From contig JBMFHR010000044.1 of NCBI GenBank assembly GCA_049976725.1, positions 1 to 6,723 of the forward strand: 6,723 nt of DNA, written 5' to 3'. A program made the translations under genes and the position numbers. A model generated the notes under the pieces. It did no database searches. It saw nothing but the letters and a program-made list of their open reading frames with translations, and had not been told where the DNA came from. Positions 1-4,122 of the stretch are shown here, one piece after another (within the stretch, counting starts at the first letter, position 1; the number at the start of each line of letters is the position of its first letter). The DNA is from Conexivisphaera sp049976725 (GTDB lineage: Archaea; Thermoproteota; Nitrososphaeria; Conexivisphaerales; Conexivisphaeraceae).

Positions 1-8
1 CGATCGGG

Positions 9-22
9 CGAAACCGTTTTTA
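9..22 (+). promoter_or_regulatory. Archaeal BRE/TATA promoter of tRNA-Ser
   Basis: A purine-rich BRE-like stretch (CGAAACC) is followed by TTTTTA at 17-22. The centre of the T/A stretch lies about 28 bases before the first base of the mature tRNA at 48, which is the usual archaeal TATA-to-start distance. It is the only AT-rich element in the first 47 bases. No transcript data support it; the call rests on position and composition. Confidence 0.6.
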
Positions 23-47
23 GAGGGGCATCCCGGGACGGACAGGA

Positions 48-155
48 GCCGGGGTGCCCGAGCGGCTAAGGGGCAGGCCTCGAGATCCGCTTGAAGTGGG
101 CTGGACAGCCTGTGGGCGAAAGCCCGTGTGGGTTCGAATCCCACCCCCGGCGCCA
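48..155 (+). tRNA. tRNA-Ser (anticodon CGA), intron-containing, CCA encoded
   Basis: The cloverleaf can be drawn by hand. The acceptor stem is GCCGGGG (48-54) with CCCCGGC (145-151), followed by discriminator G152 and an encoded CCA (153-155). The D stem is CCC (57-59) with GGG (70-72). The anticodon stem is CAGGC (74-78) with GCCTG (108-112). The anticodon CGA is at 81-83. The variable arm is long, GGGC-GAAA-GCCC (114-125). The T arm is GTGGG-TTCGAAT-CCCAC (128-144). The class II variable arm together with a G discriminator indicates serine rather than leucine (A73), and CGA reads UCG codons. A 22-nt intron (85-106) interrupts the gene after position 37. The 3' end lies 5 bp from the stop codon of the convergent transporter gene. 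Confidence 0.96.
85..106 (+). other. Canonical 37/38 tRNA intron with bulge-helix-bulge
   Basis: Removing these 22 bases restores a 7-nt anticodon loop, CTCGAG+A. The fold is a bulge-helix-bulge. The 5' bulge is AGA (83-85), cut after its second base. The 3' bulge is ACA (105-107), also cut after its second base. The central 4-bp helix pairs CTCG (79-82) with CTGG (101-104), with one C-U mismatch at C81. An inner helix pairs TCCGC (86-90) with GTGGG (96-100), closing a TTGAA loop. The first intron base and the first base of the 3' exon are both A, so the boundary could be shifted by one base without changing the mature tRNA. The tRNA splicing endonuclease is expected to process it. Confidence 0.9.
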
Positions 156-160
156 TCGCC

Positions 161-1015
161 CTACCCCCTGGTCGAGAAGTAGATCCCCGCGGCGAGCACC
201 GAGTATCCCAGCAGCTCCTCGGCGGTCACCGGGGTCCCCAGGATCGCGTAGCTGAACGCCATCGAGAGCGCCGGCACGAGGAACATGTAGGGGGCCACGC
301 GGTTCACCTCGTGCCGCGAGTACAGGTACACGTAGATCGTGAAGGCCACCGCGGTGCCCGGGAACGCTATCAGCAGGAGGGCCGCGATCGCCCCCGGGGT
401 CCACCTGATCGAGGCCAGGGATCCCTCGGAGGCGGCGAGCGCAGCCGAGATGGGGAGCGCGTATATCAGGTGGTAAGCGTTGACCCTGGCGAAGTCCTCC
501 TCCCTGAGGTACTTCCTGTACAGGACTGTGGCGAGGGACCAGCTCAGCGCCGCGCCCATGAGTGGCGCGATCCCCGTGGGCGGCGCCGGCCCCAGTCCCC
601 CCGAGAGAAGGATCGCCGTGCCCGTGAACCCGAGCGCCAGCCCGATCGCCCTCCCGCCGGTCACCCTCTCCCCTAGCAGGACCAGGCTCAGCGCGGTCAC
701 GATCACCGGGTACGTGTAGATGAGCAGGGACGCCGTCGAGGGACTGACGTAGGCCTCGCCGTAGAACCACAGCGACTGCATCAGCACCACGTCCAGGACG
801 CCGAAGAGAGCCACGAGCAGGTTCAGCCTGAGCCCGGCCAGCGGGCGCATGCTCCTGGGCAGCAGCGCCGCGAGGAACGGCAGACCCACAGCTATCCTGA
901 GGAACAGCAGCTGGAGCGGGCCCACGGACCCCAGGGCGACCTTCACCAGCGGGTAGTTGAGCCCCCAGAAGGTGGCCATGGTCAGGAACGCCGCCGCGTC
1001 CCTCCACTCGCCCAC
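161..1015 (-). CDS. EamA/DMT-superfamily membrane transporter
   Basis: This is a predicted inner-membrane permease of the drug/metabolite transporter superfamily. It is 284 residues long, with about ten hydrophobic helices in two EamA repeats (roughly residues 7-130 and 140-281). Each repeat ends in the family-typical segment: LGERVTGG followed by a glycine-rich helix in the first, and LGTPVTAEE followed by the final helix in the second. Helix 1 contains the characteristic FWGLNYPLVK. The substrate cannot be deduced; relatives export amino acids, metabolites or nucleotide sugars. The start chosen is GTG at 1015, because a TATA-like box lies 26 bases upstream (leaderless mRNA) and helix 1 stays complete. 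An in-frame TTG at 1036 would give 291 residues, but it sits inside that AT-rich box and has no Shine-Dalgarno. The stop is 5 bp from the tRNA-Ser 3' end, so the two genes are convergent. The family is certain; the start and substrate are not. Confidence 0.9.
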   Translation of the reverse strand: MGEWRDAAAFLTMATFWGLNYPLVKVALGSVGPLQLLFLRIAVGLPFLAALLPRSMRPLAGLRLNLLVALFGVLDVVLMQSLWFYGEAYVSPSTASLLIYTYPVIVTALSLVLLGERVTGGRAIGLALGFTGTAILLSGGLGPAPPTGIAPLMGAALSWSLATVLYRKYLREEDFARVNAYHLIYALPISAALAASEGSLASIRWTPGAIAALLLIAFPGTAVAFTIYVYLYSRHEVNRVAPYMFLVPALSMAFSYAILGTPVTAEELLGYSVLAAGIYFSTRG

Positions 1016-1035
1016 GTGGGCGAGCGGCGATTTCA

Positions 1036-1046
1036 ATAATAAATAA
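1036..1046 (-). promoter_or_regulatory. TATA-like box upstream of the EamA transporter
   Basis: On the minus strand this reads TTATTTATTAT, the most AT-rich stretch in the window. Its centre (about 1041) is 26 bases upstream of the GTG at 1015, which suggests that transcription begins at or very near that codon. It lies in the short gap after the small gene ending at 1068, so the transporter probably has its own promoter rather than depending on readthrough. Confidence 0.55.
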
Positions 1047-1067
1047 GGAGATCCCCGCCCGATCGTG

Positions 1068-1328
1068 TCAGTAGGCCTGGGACACCTCGTATGCCTCGAC
1101 CTTCCAGGTGGGCTTCATGGAGCTGGCCACCTGGAGCAGGTGGTCCAGCGAATCCGCCTCCCACCTGCACACCGCGAGGTTCTTCCCCTTCGCCAGGAAC
1201 ACCTCCTTGAGCTGCAGGCCCTGCGGGAGCTTGCCCCCCTTGGCCAGGCCCAGGAGGTCGTTGGCGAACTTGTCGAACGCCCGCCTCTGGGAGTCGTCCC
1301 AGGTGTGCACCACTATCACGGAGACCAT
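1068..1328 (-). CDS. Small alpha/beta protein, function unknown
   Basis: An 86-residue soluble protein that I do not recognise with certainty. It has a beta strand (VSVIVVHTW, residues 2-10), an amphipathic helix (about 12-29), a short loop with LPQGLQL (34-40), two central strands (KEVFLAKG and NLAVCRWEA), a second helix beginning DSLDHLLQVAS, and a final strand (WKVEAYEV). The beta-alpha-beta-beta-alpha-beta order and length resemble ferredoxin-like or dimeric alpha/beta-barrel proteins such as the DUF3303/EthD-type small proteins. That is a fold-level guess, not an assignment. No signal peptide or metal motif is visible, and there is a single Cys (C54). The ATG at 1328 is 27 bases from a TATA-like box, so the mRNA is probably leaderless. 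It runs divergently from pyrE across 172 bp and ends about 50 bp before the transporter start on the same strand. Confidence 0.75.
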   Translation of the reverse strand: MVSVIVVHTWDDSQRRAFDKFANDLLGLAKGGKLPQGLQLKEVFLAKGKNLAVCRWEADSLDHLLQVASSMKPTWKVEAYEVSQAY

Positions 1329-1350
1329 CGGACGTCAGAAATCGCATCCT

Positions 1351-1360
1351 GATATGAAAC
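1351..1360 (-). promoter_or_regulatory. TATA-like box of the small alpha/beta gene
   Basis: The minus strand reads GTTTCATATC here, centred about 27 bases before the ATG at 1328. This distance fits a leaderless archaeal transcript. The rest of the 1329-1500 gap is GC-rich apart from the pyrE box on the other strand, so the intergenic region appears to carry two separate, divergent promoters. Confidence 0.5.
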
Positions 1361-1378
1361 GTTGCGGAGCCCGGGTCG

Positions 1379-1390
1379 TCGGCGCGCCGA
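1379..1390. repeat. 12-bp perfect palindrome between divergent genes
   Basis: TCGGCGCGCCGA is a perfect 12-bp palindrome. It lies between the divergent promoters of the small alpha/beta gene and pyrE. The position would suit an operator for a dimeric regulator, but in GC-rich DNA a palindrome of this length can occur by chance, and no second copy is seen in the window. Confidence 0.25.
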
Positions 1391-1464
1391 TCAGGCGGGC
1401 TCCCCCCTTCCGGTAGCCGGGACGGGATCCGGCCCGGACGACGGGGGCCGGAAGCGCCGTGGGG

Positions 1465-1478
1465 GAAATCCTTTTGAG
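1465..1478 (+). promoter_or_regulatory. BRE/TATA promoter of the pyrE operon
   Basis: GAAATC (BRE-like, 1465-1470) is followed by CTTTTGAG (1471-1478). The box centre is about 27 bases before the ATG at 1501, with no Shine-Dalgarno between them. This is the basis for taking 1501 as a leaderless start in preference to the in-frame GTG at 1459, which lies upstream of the promoter. Confidence 0.6.
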
Positions 1479-1500
1479 GTCGGGCGGGGACCTAATCCGG

Positions 1501-2157
1501 ATGTACGGCCTCGAGACCAAGCTCTGGGCCGAGAAGAAGTCGGTGCTGGGGAAGGAGCTCGCGACCATACTCGTCAGCCTGGGGGCCCTCAGGTTCGGCG
1601 ACTTCACGCTCACCTCGGGCAGGAGGAGCCCGTACTACATAGACCTGAGGCTCCTCCCGTCCTATCCGGGCGCGCTGGAGAGGATAGCCGACATGTACGT
1701 GGCGGTGCTGGAGAACGAGGTCGGGATTGGCGGCGTGAAGGTCGCCGGGGTGCCCACCGCCGGCCTCCCGCTGGCGACGGCCGTCAGCCTGAGGGCCAGG
1801 CTCCCCCTGATATACGTGAGGGAGACGCCCAAGCTGCACGGGGAGATGAAGATGATAGAGGGCGTTCTCTCCCAGGGGGACCGCGTCGTGCTGATAGACG
1901 ACCTGGCCACGACCGGCGGGAGCCTCCTCAGGGCCGCTGAGGCCATCAGGGCCTCGGGCGGCCGCGTCGAGCACGCCGTGGTCCTGATCGACAGGGAGGA
2001 GGGCGGCTCCGAGAACCTGGCGAGGGCCGGCATAACGCTCCACGCCGTCTCCAGGGTGAGCGAGCTCCTGTCGTGGCTGGAGGCCGCGGGCGGCATACCG
2101 CCCGACAGGGCGAGCGCGATAAGGGACTACCTGAGGAGGGCGAGGGCCTACGAGTGA
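1501..2157 (+). CDS. pyrE: Orotate phosphoribosyltransferase
   Basis: Transfers the phosphoribosyl group of PRPP to orotate, making OMP (fifth step of UMP synthesis, cytosol). The 218-residue protein has the full OPRT signature. LTSGRRSPYYIDLR (37-50) matches the N-terminal family motif. AGVPTAGLPLA (82-92) is the archaeal-type loop after the core strand. RETPKLHG (107-114) is the mobile catalytic loop with R107, K111 and H113, which in OPRT dimers reaches into the partner's active site. VVLIDDLATTGGS (129-141) is the PRPP-binding motif with D133-D134. In E. coli a lysine follows the loop arginine; here it is E108, a position that also varies in other OPRTs. The length is normal for the family, with a short C-terminal helix. 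ATG 1501 is chosen from the TATA spacing; an in-frame GTG at 1459 would add 14 residues from promoter DNA. It is followed after 4 nt by a diverged paralogue, and pyrF lies just beyond on the opposite strand. Confidence 0.95.
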   Translation: MYGLETKLWAEKKSVLGKELATILVSLGALRFGDFTLTSGRRSPYYIDLRLLPSYPGALERIADMYVAVLENEVGIGGVKVAGVPTAGLPLATAVSLRARLPLIYVRETPKLHGEMKMIEGVLSQGDRVVLIDDLATTGGSLLRAAEAIRASGGRVEHAVVLIDREEGGSENLARAGITLHAVSRVSELLSWLEAAGGIPPDRASAIRDYLRRARAYE

Positions 2158-2161
2158 CCGC

Positions 2162-2707
2162 GTGTCCAGGATAGCGTCCATACTCAGGAGGCGCGGCGTC
2201 GTCAGGCGCGGCAGCTACCTGCTCCACCTGGGCAACTCCAGCGAGTACTACGTCGACATGAGGACCCTCCCGTCGTACCCGGACGACTTCGACGAGGTGA
2301 CATCGGCGCTCGCCGACCTGCTCTCCGGCGGCGTCGGCCAGTTCGACAGGCTGGTGGGCGTCGGGGACGGCGCCTCCCCGTTCACGGTCGCGGTCAGCCT
2401 GAAGCTCCAGAAGCCCTACGCGATCGTGAAGAAGATGGAGGCCGAGAACAGCTTCCGGGATCCCCTCCTCGGCGAGCTGCGCGCCGGGGAGCGCGCAATA
2501 CTGGTGGACGACGTCGCGTCCACCGGCATCACCCTGGCGTGCGCGACCTCCATAGTGAGGGCGCTCGGGGCGCGCGTCGACACGGCGGTCGTCCTAGTGG
2601 ACCGCGAGCTCGGCGCCTCGTCCCTCCTCTCCACGTTCGGGGTGCGGCTGATGAGCGTCCTGAAGCTCGGCGACATCCTCGGCGACGGCGGAGGGAGAGC
2701 CCCCTGA
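2162..2707 (+). CDS. Diverged OPRT paralogue, catalytic loop lost
   Basis: An orotate phosphoribosyltransferase-like protein of 181 residues, colinear with the upstream PyrE. Shared features are LGNSSEYYVDMR (23-34) in place of the N-terminal OPRT motif, TLPSYP (35-40; PyrE has LLPSYP), and the PRPP motif AILVDDVASTGIT (112-124) with D116-D117. The mobile loop has lost its catalytic residues: aligned without gaps, PyrE R107/K111/H113/G114 correspond to K90/A94/N96/S97. The loop at GVGDGASP (66-73) also differs from the usual form. There is no N-terminal helix-turn-helix, so it is not a GfcR-type regulator. It could be a non-catalytic partner or regulator of PyrE, or a transferase with another base. 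The GTG start is 4 nt after the pyrE stop, and GTGA overlapping that stop is a weak Shine-Dalgarno, so translation is probably coupled. Its last 179 bp are overlapped by the pyrF frame on the other strand. Confidence 0.88.
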   Translation: MSRIASILRRRGVVRRGSYLLHLGNSSEYYVDMRTLPSYPDDFDEVTSALADLLSGGVGQFDRLVGVGDGASPFTVAVSLKLQKPYAIVKKMEAENSFRDPLLGELRAGERAILVDDVASTGITLACATSIVRALGARVDTAVVLVDRELGASSLLSTFGVRLMSVLKLGDILGDGGGRAP

Positions 2708-3329
2708 GCACCTCCCCCCTCAGCCTCTCCAGCTCGCCCGCTGGGTCGCTGGATCCCATAACGCTCCTCCCGACTATGATCATGTCAGCGCCGGCGGACG
2801 CCGCGGCCGCGGCGTCCCCTCCCTGAGCGCCCACCCCCGGCGCAAGTATCACCATGCCCTCGCCCACGATGCGCCTCAGCGCAGATATCCTCTCCGGCCT
2901 CGTGGCCGGCGCGATTATCCCGTCGGCGCCGGCTTCCCTGGCGGCCGCCGCTATAGCTTCCGAGCACCCGGCGTAGCAGAAGGACGCGCCCGGGTTCGAC
3001 GTCTCAGCGACCACGAGCACGCCCGCCCCGCGGGCCGCCCTCACGACCTCCTCCACGACGTCCCTCCCCAGGAACCCGTGGATTATCACCGCGTCCGCCC
3101 CGGCGTCCAGGAGCTCGCGGGCCACCCTGCCGCTCACGTGCGGGACGTCCGCTATCTTCAGGTCAGCCACGAGCACGCCCCCCCGGGCCACCCTCCTGGC
3201 GGCGGCTATCGCGCCGAGGCCGCCGTGGAGCACCGGGATCCACCCCACCTTCAGGTTCAGGGGCTCCGGGATTGCGCTGAGCCTCGAGAGAGTCCCCTCG
3301 TCCAGCGCCTCGTCCAGCGCCAGGAGCAC
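2529..3329 (-). CDS. pyrF: Orotidine-5'-phosphate decarboxylase, N-terminus uncertain
   Basis: Decarboxylates OMP to UMP, the last step of de novo pyrimidine synthesis. The TIM-barrel signature is complete: ALD (4-6) on strand 1, LKVGW (26-30), DLKIAD (56-61) with catalytic D56, K58 and D61, APGVGAQGGD (163-172) and the phosphate-binding VGRSVM with R188, followed by SSDP. The barrel ends near residue 210 (about 2700). The open frame then continues 56 arginine-rich residues, antisense to the OPRT paralogue, before TGA at 2529. GTG 3329 begins directly at strand 1, with GAGGG 5 nt upstream. However, the frame stays open back to the upstream gene's stop and encodes a plausible helix (SLRFAERISEIATRDP) that lacks a start codon. 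A well-placed ATG at 3420 is one base out of frame, so the real start may be there with a frameshift near 3411-3414. Two nucleotides separate that ATG from the UPF0147 stop, so the two genes appear to form an operon. Confidence 0.9.
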   Translation of the reverse strand: MLLALDEALDEGTLSRLSAIPEPLNLKVGWIPVLHGGLGAIAAARRVARGGVLVADLKIADVPHVSGRVARELLDAGADAVIIHGFLGRDVVEEVVRAARGAGVLVVAETSNPGASFCYAGCSEAIAAAAREAGADGIIAPATRPERISALRRIVGEGMVILAPGVGAQGGDAAAAASAGADMIIVGRSVMGSSDPAGELERLRGEVLRGLSLRRRRGCRRASGRSSAAPRTWRGGTRRRARGPLGRPPCRRAPRAPSLWRSRTPG

Positions 3330-3397
3330 GGGATCCCTCGTCGCGATCTCCGAGATCCTCTCGGCGAACCTCAGCGAGATCGCCCCCGAGGACGGGC

Positions 3398-3418
3398 GCC
3401 CGGGATCCCTCCCCGGGC
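3398..3418. repeat. Perfect 7-bp hairpin at the presumed pyrF start
   Basis: GCCCGGG (3398-3404) and CCCGGGC (3412-3418) are exact inverted repeats around a 7-nt loop. On the minus strand the stem begins with the G of the ATG at 3420-3418 and contains the GGGG run (3414-3411) where the pyrF frame appears to slip. It could be a real RNA structure affecting initiation or frame, or a place where sequencing lost or gained a base. Confidence 0.6.
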
Positions 3419-3422
3419 ATGC

Positions 3423-3689
3423 TCAGGCCTCCCTTATCCTCTCCAGGTAGGAGAATGCGTTCCAGAGGGTCACCCTGGCGTAGGACGGCACGTTCGGGTC
3501 CTGGGCTATCTCCTCGAGCGCCGCTATGGCGTTCGCAGCCCTGACGGCCGGAGTCAGCGAGCCGTCGTTCAGCGTGTCTATCACGCTCTTTATCGAGCGC
3601 CTGACGTTCCTGGGTATCACGTTGTCGTTGGCCAGCGTCTGCAGTATCGCCACGGCCTGCCTTATGTTCTCCAGGTTCTCGGCTGACAA
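3423..3689 (-). CDS. UPF0147 family protein
   Basis: An 88-residue, all-helical protein of the archaeal UPF0147 family, whose molecular function is not known. The family pattern is clear: SAENLENIRQAVAIL (2-16), NDNVIPRNVRRSIK (21-34, matching the family's VPrNIRr segment), TPAVRAANAIAALEEIAQDPNVP (46-68, matching pavRaAtAI...DPNvP), then YARVTLWNAFSYLERIRE at the end (matching hTRtliWnivS.LE.i). The start chosen is TTG 3689, because it gives the usual family length and N-terminus and has GAGGTG 7 nt upstream. The open frame continues further upstream (to 3902), but that part is antisense to the zinc-ribbon gene. It is transcribed from the divergent promoter near 3731, and pyrF follows 2 nt after its stop (or about 93 nt later if pyrF starts at GTG 3329). 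Confidence 0.92.
   Translation of the reverse strand: MSAENLENIRQAVAILQTLANDNVIPRNVRRSIKSVIDTLNDGSLTPAVRAANAIAALEEIAQDPNVPSYARVTLWNAFSYLERIREA
3428..3433 (-). promoter_or_regulatory. Shine-Dalgarno for an ATG at 3420 (pyrF)
   Basis: On the minus strand GGGAGG lies within the last codons of the UPF0147 gene, 7 nt before the ATG at 3420-3418. It is one of the strongest Shine-Dalgarno matches in the window. The frame it would open is not the pyrF frame, which is why it matters for deciding the true pyrF start. Confidence 0.6.
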
Positions 3690-3696
3690 CGCCGCG

Positions 3697-3702
3697 CACC
3701 TC
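3697..3702 (-). promoter_or_regulatory. Shine-Dalgarno deciding the TTG start of UPF0147
   Basis: The minus strand reads GAGGTG here, an exact match to the core of the archaeal anti-Shine-Dalgarno complement, with a 7-nt spacer to TTG 3689. It would lie almost at the 5' end of the transcript predicted from the TATA box near 3731, so the leader is only about 15 nt long. Confidence 0.6.
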
Positions 3703-3726
3703 AGCTTGGGCGGTGAATTGGCACTA

Positions 3727-3736
3727 GACTTAAACC
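3727..3736. promoter_or_regulatory. Shared divergent TATA element
   Basis: The sequence GACTTAAACC contains TTAA at its centre (3730-3733), so it reads as a TATA-like box on both strands: CTTAAA on plus and TTTAAG on minus. Measured from 3731.5, a start 27-28 bases away falls at about 3759 on plus, at the GTG of the zinc-ribbon gene (3760). On minus it falls at about 3704, just before the UPF0147 Shine-Dalgarno. No other AT-rich box lies between the two genes, so one element may serve both directions, possibly with competition between them. Confidence 0.55.
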
Positions 3737-3759
3737 TTACTAGTGGCGGGGCGATCAAC

Positions 3760-4122
3760 GTGAGCTCGAGGGACACGAGCCGACTGGTAGTGGAGCTGAT
3801 GAGGCGCGGCGCCACCCTGCTCAGCGAGACGTGTCCCACGTGCGGCGGGATCATGCTGAGGTACAAGGGGGTCACCTTCTGCCCCAGGTGCTCCGGCTTC
3901 ACGAGCGTCGAGGAGGTCGAGGAGAGGCTGAGGGCCCCGGGCGACCTCCTCGGCGACCTCGAGAGGATGATCTACGACGGCCTGAGGGAGGACGCGCGCG
4001 CCCTCAGGGGCGCGAAGGACGCCGAGGCCAGGAGCGCCTCGCTCAGGCTGCTCAAGGAGGAGCTCGAGGTGCTCGAGATACTCCTAAGGATAAAGGACAG
4101 GGAGAGGTCGTCCGGCAAATGA
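3760..4122 (+). CDS. Zinc-ribbon protein, Sjogren/scleroderma autoantigen-1 family
   Basis: A 120-residue archaeal member of the Auto_anti-p27 (Sssca1) family. Residues 10-24 form a short helix ending in MRRGATLLSET, the family's lead-in. It is followed by a four-cysteine zinc ribbon: CPTC (25-28), a strand pair with the invariant-looking YKGVTF (35-40), and CPRC (41-44). The remainder (49-115) is highly charged, with Glu/Arg-rich helices likely to form a coiled coil. The family's biochemical role is not established; the ribbon suggests nucleic acid or protein binding. The start is GTG 3760, about 28 bases from the shared TATA element and without a Shine-Dalgarno, so it is probably leaderless. 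An upstream extension in the same frame would be antisense to UPF0147. Its stop overlaps the ATG of the kinase gene (ATGA, 4119-4122), so the two are co-translated. Confidence 0.9.
   Translation: MSSRDTSRLVVELMRRGATLLSETCPTCGGIMLRYKGVTFCPRCSGFTSVEEVEERLRAPGDLLGDLERMIYDGLREDARALRGAKDAEARSASLRLLKEELEVLEILLRIKDRERSSGK

Noticed and set aside
156..160. Transcription terminator between tRNA-Ser and the transporter
   Set aside because: No T-run or hairpin is present; the gap is only 5 bases. I also saw no clear T-rich terminators at the other gene ends.
66..1007. A 313-residue open frame on the minus strand across the tRNA and transporter
   Set aside because: It is a Gly/Pro/Arg-rich shadow in another frame of the transporter and runs through the tRNA gene. 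The EamA frame has clear helices and family motifs.
1459..1500. Extension of pyrE to GTG 1459
   Set aside because: The added codons cover the BRE/TATA box, and the box-to-ATG distance fits a leaderless start at 1501.
1362..1940. Open frame of 192 codons on plus overlapping pyrE
   Set aside because: Low-complexity, Arg/Gly-rich composition with no recognisable fold, and the pyrE frame over the same bases carries the complete OPRT signature.
3163..3420. Reading from ATG 3420 in its own frame (MPGEGSRAP...)
   Set aside because: The start signals are good, but the product is a composition-biased shadow of pyrF; it is better explained by a frameshift into the pyrF frame.
3078..3686. Open frame of 202 codons on plus opposite pyrF and UPF0147
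   Set aside because: Antisense shadow, rich in Arg/Pro/His without domain features; both genes on the other strand match known families.
3831..4118. Upstream extension of the kinase frame inside the zinc-ribbon gene
   Set aside because: It is an out-of-frame Arg/Gly-rich reading of the zinc-ribbon coding sequence; the ATG at 4119 in an ATGA overlap is the natural start.
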